This document shows, one piece after another, positions 1 to 10,740 of a stretch of DNA of 64,000 bases (within the stretch, counting starts at the first letter, position 1; each line of letters starts with the position of its first letter). The notes under the pieces are model-generated. The model was not told where the DNA came from and searched no databases. It worked only from the letters and a program-made list of their open reading frames with translations. The position numbers and the translations under genes are program-made. Origin of the DNA: Protea cynaroides (lineage: Eukaryota; Streptophyta; Magnoliopsida; Proteales; Proteaceae). Location of the stretch: contig CM053269.1 of the NCBI GenBank assembly GCA_028583415.1, forward strand, positions 76,251,567 to 76,315,566, read 5' to 3'.

Positions 1-160
1 TTCAGATGGCTGACATGTGGCTCTTGGAAAAATTTGAATTCCACTTTCGAGCCGACATCATGGGACTCGAATTTTCCCAAGAACCATGTGTCGGCCATCC
101 AATGGGGGTTTTTCCCTCCTCCCTAAAGTACAGGGAGTAAACGATTCGGATCCCCATATC
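1..160. repeat. Foldback MITE, cut by the left window edge
   Basis: Arms at about 5-43 and 63-99 are imperfect inverted repeats of each other (TGGCTGACATGTGGCTCTTGG against the reverse complement of the region ending TGTCGGCCATCC). The stretch after the right arm, with a CCATCC...GGGGG...CTCCTCCC sequence and a GGATCC end, resembles the interior and right end of the two Mutator-type MITEs at 50.4-50.9 kb, so this is probably a member of the same family. No coding potential is seen. Confidence 0.5.
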
Positions 161-1014
161 CATTGCACCACGTGGGCTAGAGGCTAAACTAAAAAACGCT
201 CACGTGATGGACTTGTCAAGCATCGCATGGCCCTCTCCCCCTTTCCAGCCGACATCCTCCCCATGTGGGGAAAAATATGGAAAATTTCTCTAATGTTGTT
301 CAGTCTTTTGGGGTGTGATTGAATGACTGAAATTCACTCCGTGTACAAAACAATATATTTATATACTCATTAAATGAATCAAACCACTGGATCATGATTA
401 TGGGGACTTCAATGACATGAGACGATTCAAATCCCCTCATCTGCTATTCTGCTTGGATGGAAATTTAATTCTTCGATTGTTGAAGCAGAGACTGGGAGAA
501 GGCCTCGAATTCGAATCTCCTCTTTTGCATATGTTCCTTTCTTACCCTGGTAGTATGATGAGAGATGAGATATAATCCAAACCCTTAAAAGCCTTGAACG
601 AAGAATTGTGGGGTCCACTTTTGGAATGTAGAACCCACAAATCTTTGAGAACCATGAATGAAGTGTGGGATCCACCATTGGAGTATAGAACCCTCCATTG
701 TTCTGTTCACTCGGTTAGGTGCAATGTGAACACTACCTCCTTCACAGCAACATCACCCACTATTCGTCTTTGGTAGGTATGGTTTTAGGTATCCCAGTCA
801 ATCCGTATTGGATATGGACGATGCCAACATGACATATCCTATACCTTCATTTTCTTTTTAATACTTTTAATTTACCAATGCCATTGGTTGGTTCCATAAA
901 TATTCAATAACGATCTCGTATCGATTTTCAGAGTGACCAACACCTGTCCTAATAGGATGAACTAAAACCAGGCCTGCAGGTGCAACATGAACCATACTTA
1001 CCCTTCACGGTAAC

Positions 1015-1066
1015 ATGACCCACCCACCAGGCTAGCAAGTATGACCCACCCACCAGGCTAGCAAGT
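1015..1066. repeat. 26-bp perfect tandem duplication
   Basis: The unit ATGACCCACCCACCAGGCTA plus GCAAGT occurs at 1015-1040 and again at 1041-1066 without a mismatch, which suggests a recent slippage event. Confidence 0.9.
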
Positions 1067-1159
1067 AAAAAAGAGGATAATAAATAAATGCATAGACTTG
1101 AATCTTTTTGAGATTTCATCACCATTCATATCCAATAGTTCCCACATAACTTATGTTAC

Positions 1160-1470
1160 CTTCTTTCAGCACTTAACCCCATCCACAAATAACAAATTTA
1201 TACAGTTACTCTTCTCTCTCTCCTCTCTCCTCTCTCCTTTCCTCATCTTACAATCTTGTTGGAGAAGCAGCGACAGAGATCGTTATGGTAAATTAACAAG
1301 AACTTTATTCCAGCCCTTTAACCCCATCCACAAATAGCAATTTATACATCTTGTTTGCTTCCTCTCTCATATCTTATCCTTTACTTTGTTGCTTCCTCTC
1401 TCATATCTTATCCTTTACTCTGTCACTCTTAAAATCTTGTTGGAGTGGCAGAGACAGAAAGTATAATTAT
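1160..1470. repeat. Imperfect ~145-bp duplication containing a 34-bp tandem repeat
   Basis: The block CCCCATCCACAAATA...ATCTTGTTGGAG...GACAGAGA-type sequence appears twice, near 1167-1275 and 1318-1460. Inside the second copy a 34-bp pyrimidine-rich unit containing GCTTCCTCTCTCATATCTTA is repeated, starting at 1357 and 1391. Confidence 0.75.
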
Positions 1471-1925
1471 TTCCAAAACTCAACCTTGACCTTCACCGAC
1501 CATTCCTCAAATCTTCAAAGGTCTGAACTCTCCAAACTGCTGTTAGTGCTATTAGCCCCAACCTCACCACCAAAAAGATTAACAGAAGAACAATAAACAG
1601 ACTGAATATATAAGTTGATATTTCAATAATATTTCATCAATCAAGACCAAGATTACAATTTATAAGGAATGGAAGGTTTACATATATCCATCCCTTTTGA
1701 TGGCAAAGCATCAAAAGCTCAATCAAAATTTTGGATGGTGAACTCAAAACTCTTCCAAAATAGAACAAATATAACAAATTGAATAATTCAAAATAGATTG
1801 TCCAATTCTAAGACAGTTATACAGCAAAAAAATATTAATCAAATAGGCACACTAAGTTCATTCAACTCTCTCAAACAGCTTTCTTCCAATTCCACGGATT
1901 CCCTGCTTCCCTGGATCCAGGATGA

Positions 1926-3627
1926 TTAATTAGCACACAAGAATGGATTGAGTTCCATCTTTGAGAATCCCAAAGGCTTTTTATCCACCAGCGGGCGCTC
2001 ATAGAAGAAATCTACCCTCTTTCTCCCTTGAAAATTCTTCCACCCATTATCAGTTTGGTAGTAATCTCCTTGAAACCGTGACGTCTTATATCTTGACATT
2101 CGGCTGGCATCATCTCTATGCCTGTAATTCTCATTCCATGTTCCCCATCTTCCATGGCTCTTGGGTTCTGGATTCTCCGATTGGTTGATATCCCATGAGT
2201 TACCCCCATAGTCTCCCCATGTGTTATTCACCAGAGTACTGCTTCCCCTAGCACAGTCACTCTCCCAAGTATTGTTGGCATTATGTTGACAATCTCCCAA
2301 TCCTGGTTTCAATGAGTCTTCAACAGTTCTAACTGGATTCTCCTCCACATCACCCCATCCAGAGCATGGAACTGGCTGATTTAAGAAAAAGAGAGAATCA
2401 CCAATAAGCCTAGACTTCACCTCTTTATCATCTTCATCAGGAGGAACCAGTTCTTGGTCTAAATCCAATAACAAATCTGGATCAACATCAGAGTTCCAGT
2501 CAATTTCATCAATGTAGATATCTGGGTCAGGCAGGGAAATGTCACAGGAAAGGCCATTGATCTCTGCCCAAAACCGGTTCTTTGCATTGTGGAATGCCTC
2601 TTCACCAGCTGAATCATTCCACTGAAGCACATTCTCATAGAATGACATCAACTTCTTGGCTTCCAAGAGTTTTTTCCATGGAATTCTATTTACAACTGTG
2701 CAAAATTTCTTCTCCCATGAAGGTACAGTAGGCTGCCAGGATCCTGAAGTTACAATTAAGTAAAAAGGTTAGACTCCTTCAGCAATCCCAATCCCAATCC
2801 CAATCTCTCTGCTTTTTCTCAGAACATAAAAACAGAGGAGAAGAGTCTATAACTACAAACCACAATTCTTAGAACCTGGTTTCTAACATAGGATTGAATA
2901 CCCCAGCGATTTAAATAATAGAAATTCAGAGCCCATGTGCAGTAGTAAATGCAAAGGAATCGAGAATTCCTTACTGTAGAATAATCAATCAAAATGGGAT
3001 TTTTAAAAAAAAATATTTTAGAGTTAAACCAATCAAATAATTCCTCATTCGGTTAGACAGATTTCCTTCGTCACAAACAACATAGATTCCTTAAAAAGAA
3101 AGAAGAACTCAATGTTCAGAAAATGCAGAGGAAGAATAAATAATAATAAAAAAGAGAAAAACAGGAAACTGACATGGAATTAAAAAACACTATTAAGTAC
3201 AGATACATACAGTTCTCCAGAATCAACTAAACTCCAAACCCTAGACGACATCCGTATAACCAGTTTCAGAAATATCCAGGGAAAAAAAAAATCTAATTCA
3301 ACGATTAAAACATAAAACATCCCCGATCTTGAAAACAAAATCACTATCCTGATAAAAAAACAATAACTCCACTACCAAAAATACCACTTAACCCAGAACA
3401 GATATGGAAAGAGGAAAACCAGAAACAATCAGAACCCATAAATCACCACCAAATAACAGCCAAAAAAACTCATAAAGAAGAATCCATCCATGAAATAATT
3501 TAATTTAACCAGACAAACAAGCAAACGTACCAGAAGGCGGTTTTCTGCTCTGCGATCTTGTGGTTGTCCTCGGTGCTTCTTGATGATAATGTTCGCCTAC
3601 TCCCTGACGTCTTCTCCTATCGTCCAT
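1926..3627 (-). CDS. Conserved plant protein of unknown function, two exons
   Basis: Exon 1 runs 3627-3531 (start MDDRRRRQG..., 97 nt) and ends at donor CTG|GTACGT. Exon 2 runs 2743-1926 after acceptor TTCAG|GATCC. The split Gly codon joins in frame and gives 304 residues. The joined sequence continues GSWQPTVPSWEKKFCTVV and IPWKKLLEAKKLMSFYENV, then EAFHNAKNRFWAEINGL and a very acidic stretch (DPDIYIDEIDWNSDVDPDLL). I recognise this block as a plant-specific family of uncharacterised proteins; no enzymatic motif, signal peptide or membrane segment is visible. The second half is rich in Asn, Gly and Trp, with four GW/WG dipeptide sites (SGWGD, TWGDY, RWGTW, NGWKN), and the C terminus is basic and aromatic. 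A TATA-like site lies about 150 bp upstream of the ATG. The reading frame is open throughout, so the gene is probably functional. Confidence 0.85.
2744..3530 (-). other. Intron of gene 1
   Basis: The intron is bounded by a GT at 3530-3529 and an AG at 2745-2744 on the minus strand. It is AT-rich with many A runs on the plus strand and has no recognisable insertion. Exon phases on both sides agree (one base, then two bases of a Gly codon), which supports the boundaries. Confidence 0.8.
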
Positions 3628-3776
3628 AGTTTTGATTGTTGAAAAAAGAAAAAAAAAACACAGATCAACAAGAGAAGCAGAAAAATAAGAACACCCACTG
3701 TTTTCTGAACAGAAATCAGAGATGTTCTTGGATTTTACTGTGGAATTGAACAAATAAAATTGGTTTGGATCGATCG

Positions 3777-3784
3777 AATTTATA
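3777..3784 (-). promoter_or_regulatory. Candidate TATA box of gene 1
   Basis: Read on the minus strand this is TATAAATT, about 150 bp before the ATG at 3627. That spacing leaves a 5' UTR of roughly 120 nt, which on the coding strand contains a run of Ts. Assignment rests on position and sequence only. Confidence 0.45.
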
Positions 3785-4380
3785 GGGAATTAAGAATTTG
3801 AGATAAATCAAGAAAGGAATGGCGGTTTTAAAAAGAGTTGCGTTGGTTCATAGGGGTTCGAATTGTATTACAAATTGGACTAGGATTTTGATTTAATTAC
3901 GTCTTCGCCATCCCACTTACCCTTTACGAATTAGGAAGGAAGTGCTTTCCTATTGTATTTTGGTTTCCTTGTTGGCGTAACTCGGGATTCTGAGTCTCTG
4001 ACCCTAACCCTATCCTTGTCTTTTCATATTGACGGAATTACCCCTATTAATTACCTAAATTCTGATCTCTTAGGCGTTTGACAAGTGGCAGACGATGACT
4101 TTTTCAAAGACACGGAGGTTTTACGCGCGTGATTAAACTGCAAGCATGAAAAACATGTGGAAATTGATGATTGGAGAATGGAGCCTGATCGATCATATCA
4201 GTTTCGGATCGGATCCGACCCATATAAAAGGCCACAAGTGATGGGGTAATCCGTATCGAAATCGGTAGAATCGGTCAATTTGACCTTGGCCGATTCTCAA
4301 CTTATCTGGGATATCTGATTCTGAATTTTTAAACCTTGTGTTAGCAGCACTTATTGACTTTTTTATATATATTTTTTGTA
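3785..4380. other. Upstream region of gene 1, no gene seen
   Basis: This holds the presumed promoter of the minus-strand gene. I see no open frame with a recognisable product. Confidence 0.5.
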
Positions 4381-5273
4381 GGGGTGTCAACAGGTCAGTC
4401 CGGGTCGGTTTTCTTTTGGGTCAAATTGGTGTCGGACTTTATAATGTTTAATCGAAACATGTCTATTAAGAGATTTGGAATGGATGGATTGCACTGTGCA
4501 TATTAACTAACGGGCCGACCCGATTTCTAATTGTTATCGGTTGATTTGGATTGAAAACGTAGAAGGAAACTCGTTAAGACTATCCAGAAGGCTAAATTAG
4601 TTAAGTTAGGATTAAATAATCAATCTAAATCGGTTTGGTTCTAGTCATTATTAGGTTCGGACTCATCAGTCTACTTTTTTGGATTGATTTCAAACTAACT
4701 GGGATCGGATCAATTCCAATAGGATATGCCATACCTCAATCCAAAACATTAGAAACTCCCGCAATATAAACCCCAAGAAAAAAACTGGATTTTGAGTTTC
4801 TTGTGCTTCAAGTTTCAAATATTTTAATTTTTGTTGGTTGAAAATTGTTTTAATTTTATAGGATCTATATTATTGACATGTCCAAAACCAAACTACAAAG
4901 GAAACATCTGGTTTTGATCGGTTTTTGCTTCTCCCCCTTCCACCCCCCCCCTTTTTTTTTTTTTTTTTTTGTCTGTGTCAGCTTAATGGGTCCTTATTGG
5001 TTCAGTATTAAGTTGGTACTGGTTGGATTTCGGTTTCCTATGTATATATTTATTAAAGATTGCCTTAATTAGTTCTTATTAGTTTATCAGATTGTTATCG
5101 GTTCATTCAATTAGTTTGAATCAGTATTATCGATTGGTCTGGTCCAGTTTCAATTGTTCATTGATCTCTAAACACCAAACTCAATATTATCAGCCCAATA
5201 AGACTTTGGTTAAGTTCGATCCAACTTTATTCTAATTGGTTTCAGTTTTGGTTTGGATTCAATTTGACACCCT
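4381..5273. repeat. GGGGTGTCAA-ended repeat, copy 1
   Basis: The segment starts GGGGTGTCAACAGG and ends TTTGACACCCTT, so the ends are short inverted repeats. The inside is made of degenerate GGTTCGGTTTGG-like words and includes a ...ATGTCTATTAAGAG motif. At least three other segments in the first 10 kb share this plan (6589-7099, 7297-7935, 9589-10093). It looks like a non-autonomous DNA element with no coding capacity. A target-site duplication was not clear. Confidence 0.6.
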
Positions 5274-6588
5274 TAAATTGGATGCGATAAGAATAGTTAG
5301 TAAAATAGCATTTAATATGCTAATTATATGTGTTCTAAATTTTTAAACGTATTTTTACAAACTATTGCATAGATTCTTAAAGTATATATGTTTTTATATT
5401 GAAACATATTAAACATGTTTTAAACACATATTATCGTATTAAAAATGAAAAAAGTCAAAATAATAAAAACATAAATTATTTTTCCCCTCCTTCTCTCTCT
5501 TTCTTTCTTTCTTTCTTAATATTTCAATTTTTTTTTTCAAAAATCCTTGAAACCCCATTACGTAATGAATCCTTCTGGCTTTGATATCTTTTATATCTAT
5601 GAGACGACGATTTTATGTGAATTTTATGGATTGCAAGTTTTGTATGTAAATTTGTGTATATATATGTTATTATTCTATTTGTTGAATGCTGTAGATATGT
5701 ATTACATAGTGAATATACTTCCGTATTTTCATAAAAAAGTTGTCATATTAAACATGTAGGTATTAATGACATATTGATGTCTGATTGCGTTTAATACACA
5801 GACATATCTGTATCCGAATGTTTATAGTTCCCGAACATACTAAATATGGTCATGAGTGTTCCTATAATAGTCTTTATTATGCTGTGTAAATGACTTAACT
5901 TAAAAGACAGATGCCACCCCAGCTCGACTCGAGACCTTCACTCCTTACTTATCGTACCAATAGCGACACTGAGCGGTCAGAGATTGATTGAAAAGGCAGC
6001 CCAGCCAGCCAGCCCCCTTTAGTGATAGTGATAAAGAGCACACCCACACCTCCCCTAACCCACTAATCATCATCTCATCTGGCCACCCTCTTTGGCATCC
6101 CATGCTACTGGATTTGGTCGTACCAACATTAATAAGTTTAAGGGTGGGTTTGGAATACAAACAGACTTGAATCTAGTACACAATAATTAATTGTAAAGTG
6201 GTGAGTGACGAGATTCTTAGTTCATTGCAGGTGAAGGAAAACTTGATCCTATTCAGTTGCCATTCTTGTCCAACTTGCCCAACACACACTCTCTCTCTCT
6301 CTCTCTCTTTCTTTTTCTCTCTCCTGGTGTCCTGGTGAGATCCATGATTCGTCGATGTTGGGGGGGTTTGATTAGAGAAGGTTTGAATTCCAAAAGCTTA
6401 TCATTGTCTTCATAGGGGTTCGGATCCTCTACTATCGTTAGAGGGACTCCAGTCATGATCCAATGACTGGAGTTCACGAATTGCGCGTGCTAATACATCG
6501 GTATGCACATTGGGTGAACTCTAATTGTTGAATCACTGTTGGAGGGACTGGACAACATGAGAGAATCTTTTTCCCTTCATCAGTAGTA
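5274..6588. other. AT-rich intergenic DNA, no gene seen
   Basis: Mostly AT-rich sequence with CT/TTTC simple repeats near 5490-5515 and a CT microsatellite near 6289-6312. The short open frames do not resemble known proteins. Confidence 0.55.
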
Positions 6589-7099
6589 GGGATGTAAACA
6601 GATTGAATTCAAATTGGATATACCACTATTTGAATCCGAATCCGTTTATCAACTACGCTATCTAAATCTGATTCGAAATCTGACGGATATATAAAAATCA
6701 AATTCGAATCCGATTTTGAAATTTAATAGGATATTTCAATTCGAATCCGGAAATGATATTAGAATACAAGTTGCAAAGAAAATGAGAGAAAATCCTAATT
6801 TAAAACAAATATATAGTCTATCCTAAGAAAATAAAAATAAAAATAAAAATTGTAGATGATTATATAAACATTAAGGCTATATACATCTTAACACTCTAAA
6901 GCTTAAAGTTGTATGTGTCTTAACACTAGCTAAATGGAGCAGATATAATCCAGACCGTTTGATTGATATTCGAATCTGCGTCTGAATCCGATCCCTGCTA
7001 TCAAAATTTGAATTTGATTCCGATTGTTTGAACTCGAATTCCTTTGAACAAATGCAAATTCGGATCGAATTCAGATTTTTGATTATCTATTTACATCCT
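6589..7099. repeat. GGGATGTAAA-ended repeat, diverged copy of the same type
   Basis: It starts GGGATGTAAACAG and ends TATTTACATCC, again giving short inverted ends, with an interior of repeated AATTCGAATCCGA-like words. It appears to be a relative of the GGGGTGTCAA-ended family with a transition in the terminal motif. Confidence 0.5.
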
Positions 7100-7296
7100 T
7101 ATTCAATAGTTAGTATAGTCTTACTTGAGAATCACTTTAAAACTTAAGGTTACGTCAACTTGGACGGTTAGAACACAAAGAGTATGGATCCTTTCCTCAC
7201 GTGGGTATTCTCTCGGTGACCGTCTATGTCCAATGAATCCTAACCCACGTGGGGGGATGGGGGAGGAACCCAACTTGAATACAGTGGGTAATAGTA

Positions 7297-7935
7297 AGGG
7301 TGTCGACGGGCCGTCCGGACTGAATCGATATCGGATTTTATAAGTCCAGTCCAAAACATGTCCATTAAGAGTTCGGGTTGGGTTGGACCGGACACAATAA
7401 CTATCGGGCTGGTCCGGTATCGGTTTGTTATCAGACTGGGCTTATTGAGGTGATTTCGAACTGGTTCGGTCCGAACCGGGCTTCTCAAGCTTAACGGGCA
7501 TATTTTATATATAAGATATATAACTTATTTTATTATTTTTATCTATAAAATTAGTATAATTCCTTCTATATGCATGTAATTCAATAAATTGTAACAATTA
7601 ACATACTCTTTTCAACTATAGATTCATATAATCTTTCGGATCAAGAAGTGAACTATAACAGTGTAATATAATCTATCAAAATTTAAAACCATTAAAATTA
7701 AGAAACTGGGTCCGAATGGACTTTACTGGTATTCGGGTTAGGTATTATTGGCTCGAACGAGTTTGGGCTTCTTAACGGACTGGTCCGGTCTGATTTTGGT
7801 TTGGACTGAAACAGTGTCGGGCTTTATAAGCCAAGACCAAAACCTATCCATTAAGGTTCGATCCAGGTTGAATTTGAATTATATTAGGCCGGCTCAGTCC
7901 ATGCTACTGGGCCGGGCCCATTTTTGACACCCTTA
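7297..7935. repeat. GGGTGTCGA-ended repeat, copy 3
   Basis: Starts AAGGGTGTCGACGG and ends TTTTTGACACCCTTA. The interior twice repeats a phrase like GGGCTTTATAAGCC...ATTAAG (near 7335-7372 and 7817-7860), followed by GGTCCGGT-type words. No coding frame is present. Confidence 0.6.
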
Positions 7936-9588
7936 GATAATAGAAGGTTCTAGACTTATGACTAAAGAGAATTGTGTGGCCCAAACAGTCCCCTGTATTC
8001 GGTTCAGTGATTGCCATTAGTTATGCTTCCGGGAACTCCTTTGTCCTTTAGTGGATTAGGGTTAATTTAGTAATTTCTGGCAATAAAAGAAAATGAAAAC
8101 GAGACAAAAGGTACGTTACATAGAAGCCTCCATTTGTTACAAACGAGGTTTACAAGCTAAAAGTGGAAATATTTTATTTTCATTTTTTATGGTAATCGCT
8201 AAAAGTGGAAGTTGAAGTCCTCACAAGTCTTGAAGACTCGAAGGGTGGGAACTGGGAAGTTACTGGGAACTGAAATGGGGGCAGTTGGGTTGAGTTCCGT
8301 GTTTGGCTGGACAAGTACTGTAAAGTCTCATATATTGTAGGGAAAGTTATTAAAATCCTGACTTTTGGAAACTATACTATAATACAACACCCAAAGAGGA
8401 TCTTAAAATAGTTCAACCTCTTTAATAGTTGTATTTTATGACCGAGTTTGGGGAAAAGTTGTTCAATTGTTGGCTACTTTCTTTTAATCTCGATTTAACT
8501 ATTGGAGTTTACCTGACATGTATACTGATGTATTGATATGCAAATTGAATAAACTACAGTCGTTGAATCATAATTAGAGTTCCTCAAATAATAGGATAGG
8601 ATCCAAACCTCAAAGAGCCTGAGTCCTTGATTTAATATTTTTTTTATACGAGTGGGAGAAACTTAGGAGATGAGCCAAAATCCTAAATGGAGCTCACCTC
8701 GTGTGGTCCAACCATTCATTGCCAGCTGAGCTGCATTGGCATGCATGCCGACCAGCCCAGTCTGTCCAATGGACGATTGAATCGACTACAACAGGAGATG
8801 AGCCGTGTCCAAACTCACCCCCCCCCCCACCCCGCTATTATTTAAGTTCAATTTATCTGCACGCCTATGCACTTTATATGGGATCCCATCCCCATACATA
8901 GGGTATGTGTAGAGGTGTCAATCAGTCAGGTTTAATTGGTCCTCACCATTTTAACATCCGCACTGTGATGACTCATTTAACTAATTGGTCTCTCATCGAT
9001 GAGGCATGAACATATTTATATTTGGTCTAGTCGGTTTCCGTCCATAACTGGTTTTATGCTAATAAGTTAATTAGCCTACAAACAAGCTGTAACCAGTTCA
9101 TGCCAAAGAGTAAATAAAAATGTAGAGAGATGTTGGTTTTCGAATCCATAATTGTTCTCATGTTATAGATTAGATACCTTCTTACATAATTGTAAATCTT
9201 AGTAGGCTTGTGATTGTCCATGTAGATGAAGATGAGGATAGAGAGAATAAGTGGAAGACTCAGTAAAAGACGATTTAATGATTTAGGTTTTTAGCTTCAA
9301 GATTGTGTTTGTTTGGTTTACACCAGGATTAGTTCGGTTTAAAGATATATTTAGTTCATTTGGTTGATTAGATTGGGTTACACACTTGCACCATGAATGC
9401 TCGTTTAATAATTAGTCCCGGCCTAAGCTAGACACGTTTAATAATATGGCCTATTAGTCTTGGTCCATAATCGACTGGACTATACGGTGTGGAGTGTGGA
9501 GTGTGAAAATGGATGGTGATAAGGTCACGTGGAGGGTACACATACGTTTGCAATTGAACCATCATCTTTTTTTTCTATCCCATAACTA
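7936..9588. other. Intergenic DNA with fragments of the GGGGTGTCAA repeat
   Basis: No gene is seen. A partial copy of the neighbouring repeat begins near 8913 (AGAGGTGTCAATCAG) but its far end was not found. A homopolymer C tract lies near 8818-8831. Confidence 0.5.
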
Positions 9589-10093
9589 GGGGTGTCACGG
9601 TCCGGTTTCAGTTTGGTTTATTCTTTTTTAGTCTAATACACCTCAGCCCAATTATCGTCCAATAAAAATTCAACTTCAATCTAATTTCACCCTCGGTTTT
9701 TTATCAGGTTGGTTTAATGTGCTCTTATCAGTCCACCATACACTATCGATTTGGTCACAATTCAGTTTCAGTTTACTATATGTATATATAGTAACAAGTG
9801 AGCTTAATAAGTTCAATCGGGCCATTATTGTACTGGTCGATTTTGGTGTTGGTTTTTCACATGTCTATATAATAAAATGTTGACGCAATAGGCTTTTATT
9901 GGTCCATTAATAGATTGTTTCAGTTTCAGTCCTATTGATCTTATTTGGTTCGGTTTTATCAATTGGTCTAGTCTGATTTTGATTTTTTATCGGATTATAA
10001 AAACATAAGTCAATAACCATCCAATGAGATTTGATTTCTATTTGATCTGTCCAAATCGAGCTGATTTGGTTTGGGTCCAATTTTGACACCCCT
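9589..10093. repeat. GGGGTGTCA-ended repeat, copy 4
   Basis: Starts GGGGTGTCACGGTCCGG and ends TTTTGACACCCC. The flanks CTATCCCATAA (left) and TATCCATAAG (right) are similar and may be a decayed target duplication. The inside is the same degenerate GGTTTCGGTTT-like text as in the other copies. Confidence 0.6.
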
Positions 10094-10589
10094 ATCCATA
10101 AGTGAAGGTTTGATAGAAGTGGAACCGTCAGTGATTAGTCAGGTATCGTTGGGGGGTGATGACCATGGGTGAAGTACTCAAATAGTGGGCGATTCGATTC
10201 CGAGCCAGATCGTCCAGATCGAAGTGGGATTGGTCACCAAAAGTTCTTGAATCGGTCGCTGCCTGTGAAAATCTACTTTGCAGCTTGCTGAATCGGGGTG
10301 TGTTTCCCGACGGATTGGCCGATTCCACTGATCTGTGCCCCAGTCCTTGAGTTGAACCATGGTGGTGGCAGGTACGTGTGCGCTGCGGCCGCTGCCACCT
10401 TATTCTTATGTCTTTTGATTGGAGCCGTAGATCTGATATGAAGTTATTCTGAACCATTGATTCAATTTCCACTATAGCCGGTCTTGTGAAGTGGGTTTTA
10501 AATTAGCTTAACATATTTGAATCACAATTAATAAATGCTAGGTACGACTCGTAAGACTTTAATATATTTTATGTACAAATAAGCGGGTT

Positions 10590-10740
10590 ATTATCGTCTT
10601 TAATTGCTAGGATCTTTCAATCGAGAATCCAGCAGTCTCTCTTAACTAGGCGCACCTACCGATGTATTGATAGGCGCGCCGAGTTAAAGAGAGACCGTTG
10701 AATCTTCGATTGGATGATCCAGCAATTGGAGAGGATAATG
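10590..10740. repeat. Foldback MITE with ~55-bp arms
   Basis: The left arm (AATTGCTAGGATCTTTCAAT...CAGTCTCTCTTAACT, from about 10602) pairs with the right arm (AGTTAAAGAGAGACCGTTGA...GGATCCAGCAATT-like, to about 10727). The outer few bases (TTATC.TCT) also pair. The centre holds AGGCGC/GGCGCGCC words. Direct similarity of AAATAAGC.GG..ATTAT on both sides (near 10577 and 10746) hints at a longer flanking duplication. Confidence 0.65.

Larger units (their letters stand above)
160..1925. other. Intergenic region downstream of gene 1 with small tandem duplications
   Basis: No gene is recognised. Three local duplications stand out: a 57-bp unit repeated at 596-696, a 26-bp unit at 1015-1066, and an imperfect pyrimidine-rich duplication at 1160-1470. 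Short open frames here are not supported by codon pattern or homology. The part next to 1926 should include the 3' UTR of the minus-strand gene. Confidence 0.6.

Noticed and set aside
10128..10472. 114-codon minus-strand frame
   Set aside because: No known motif, no homologous phrase I recognise, and it overlaps equally plausible frames; left unannotated.
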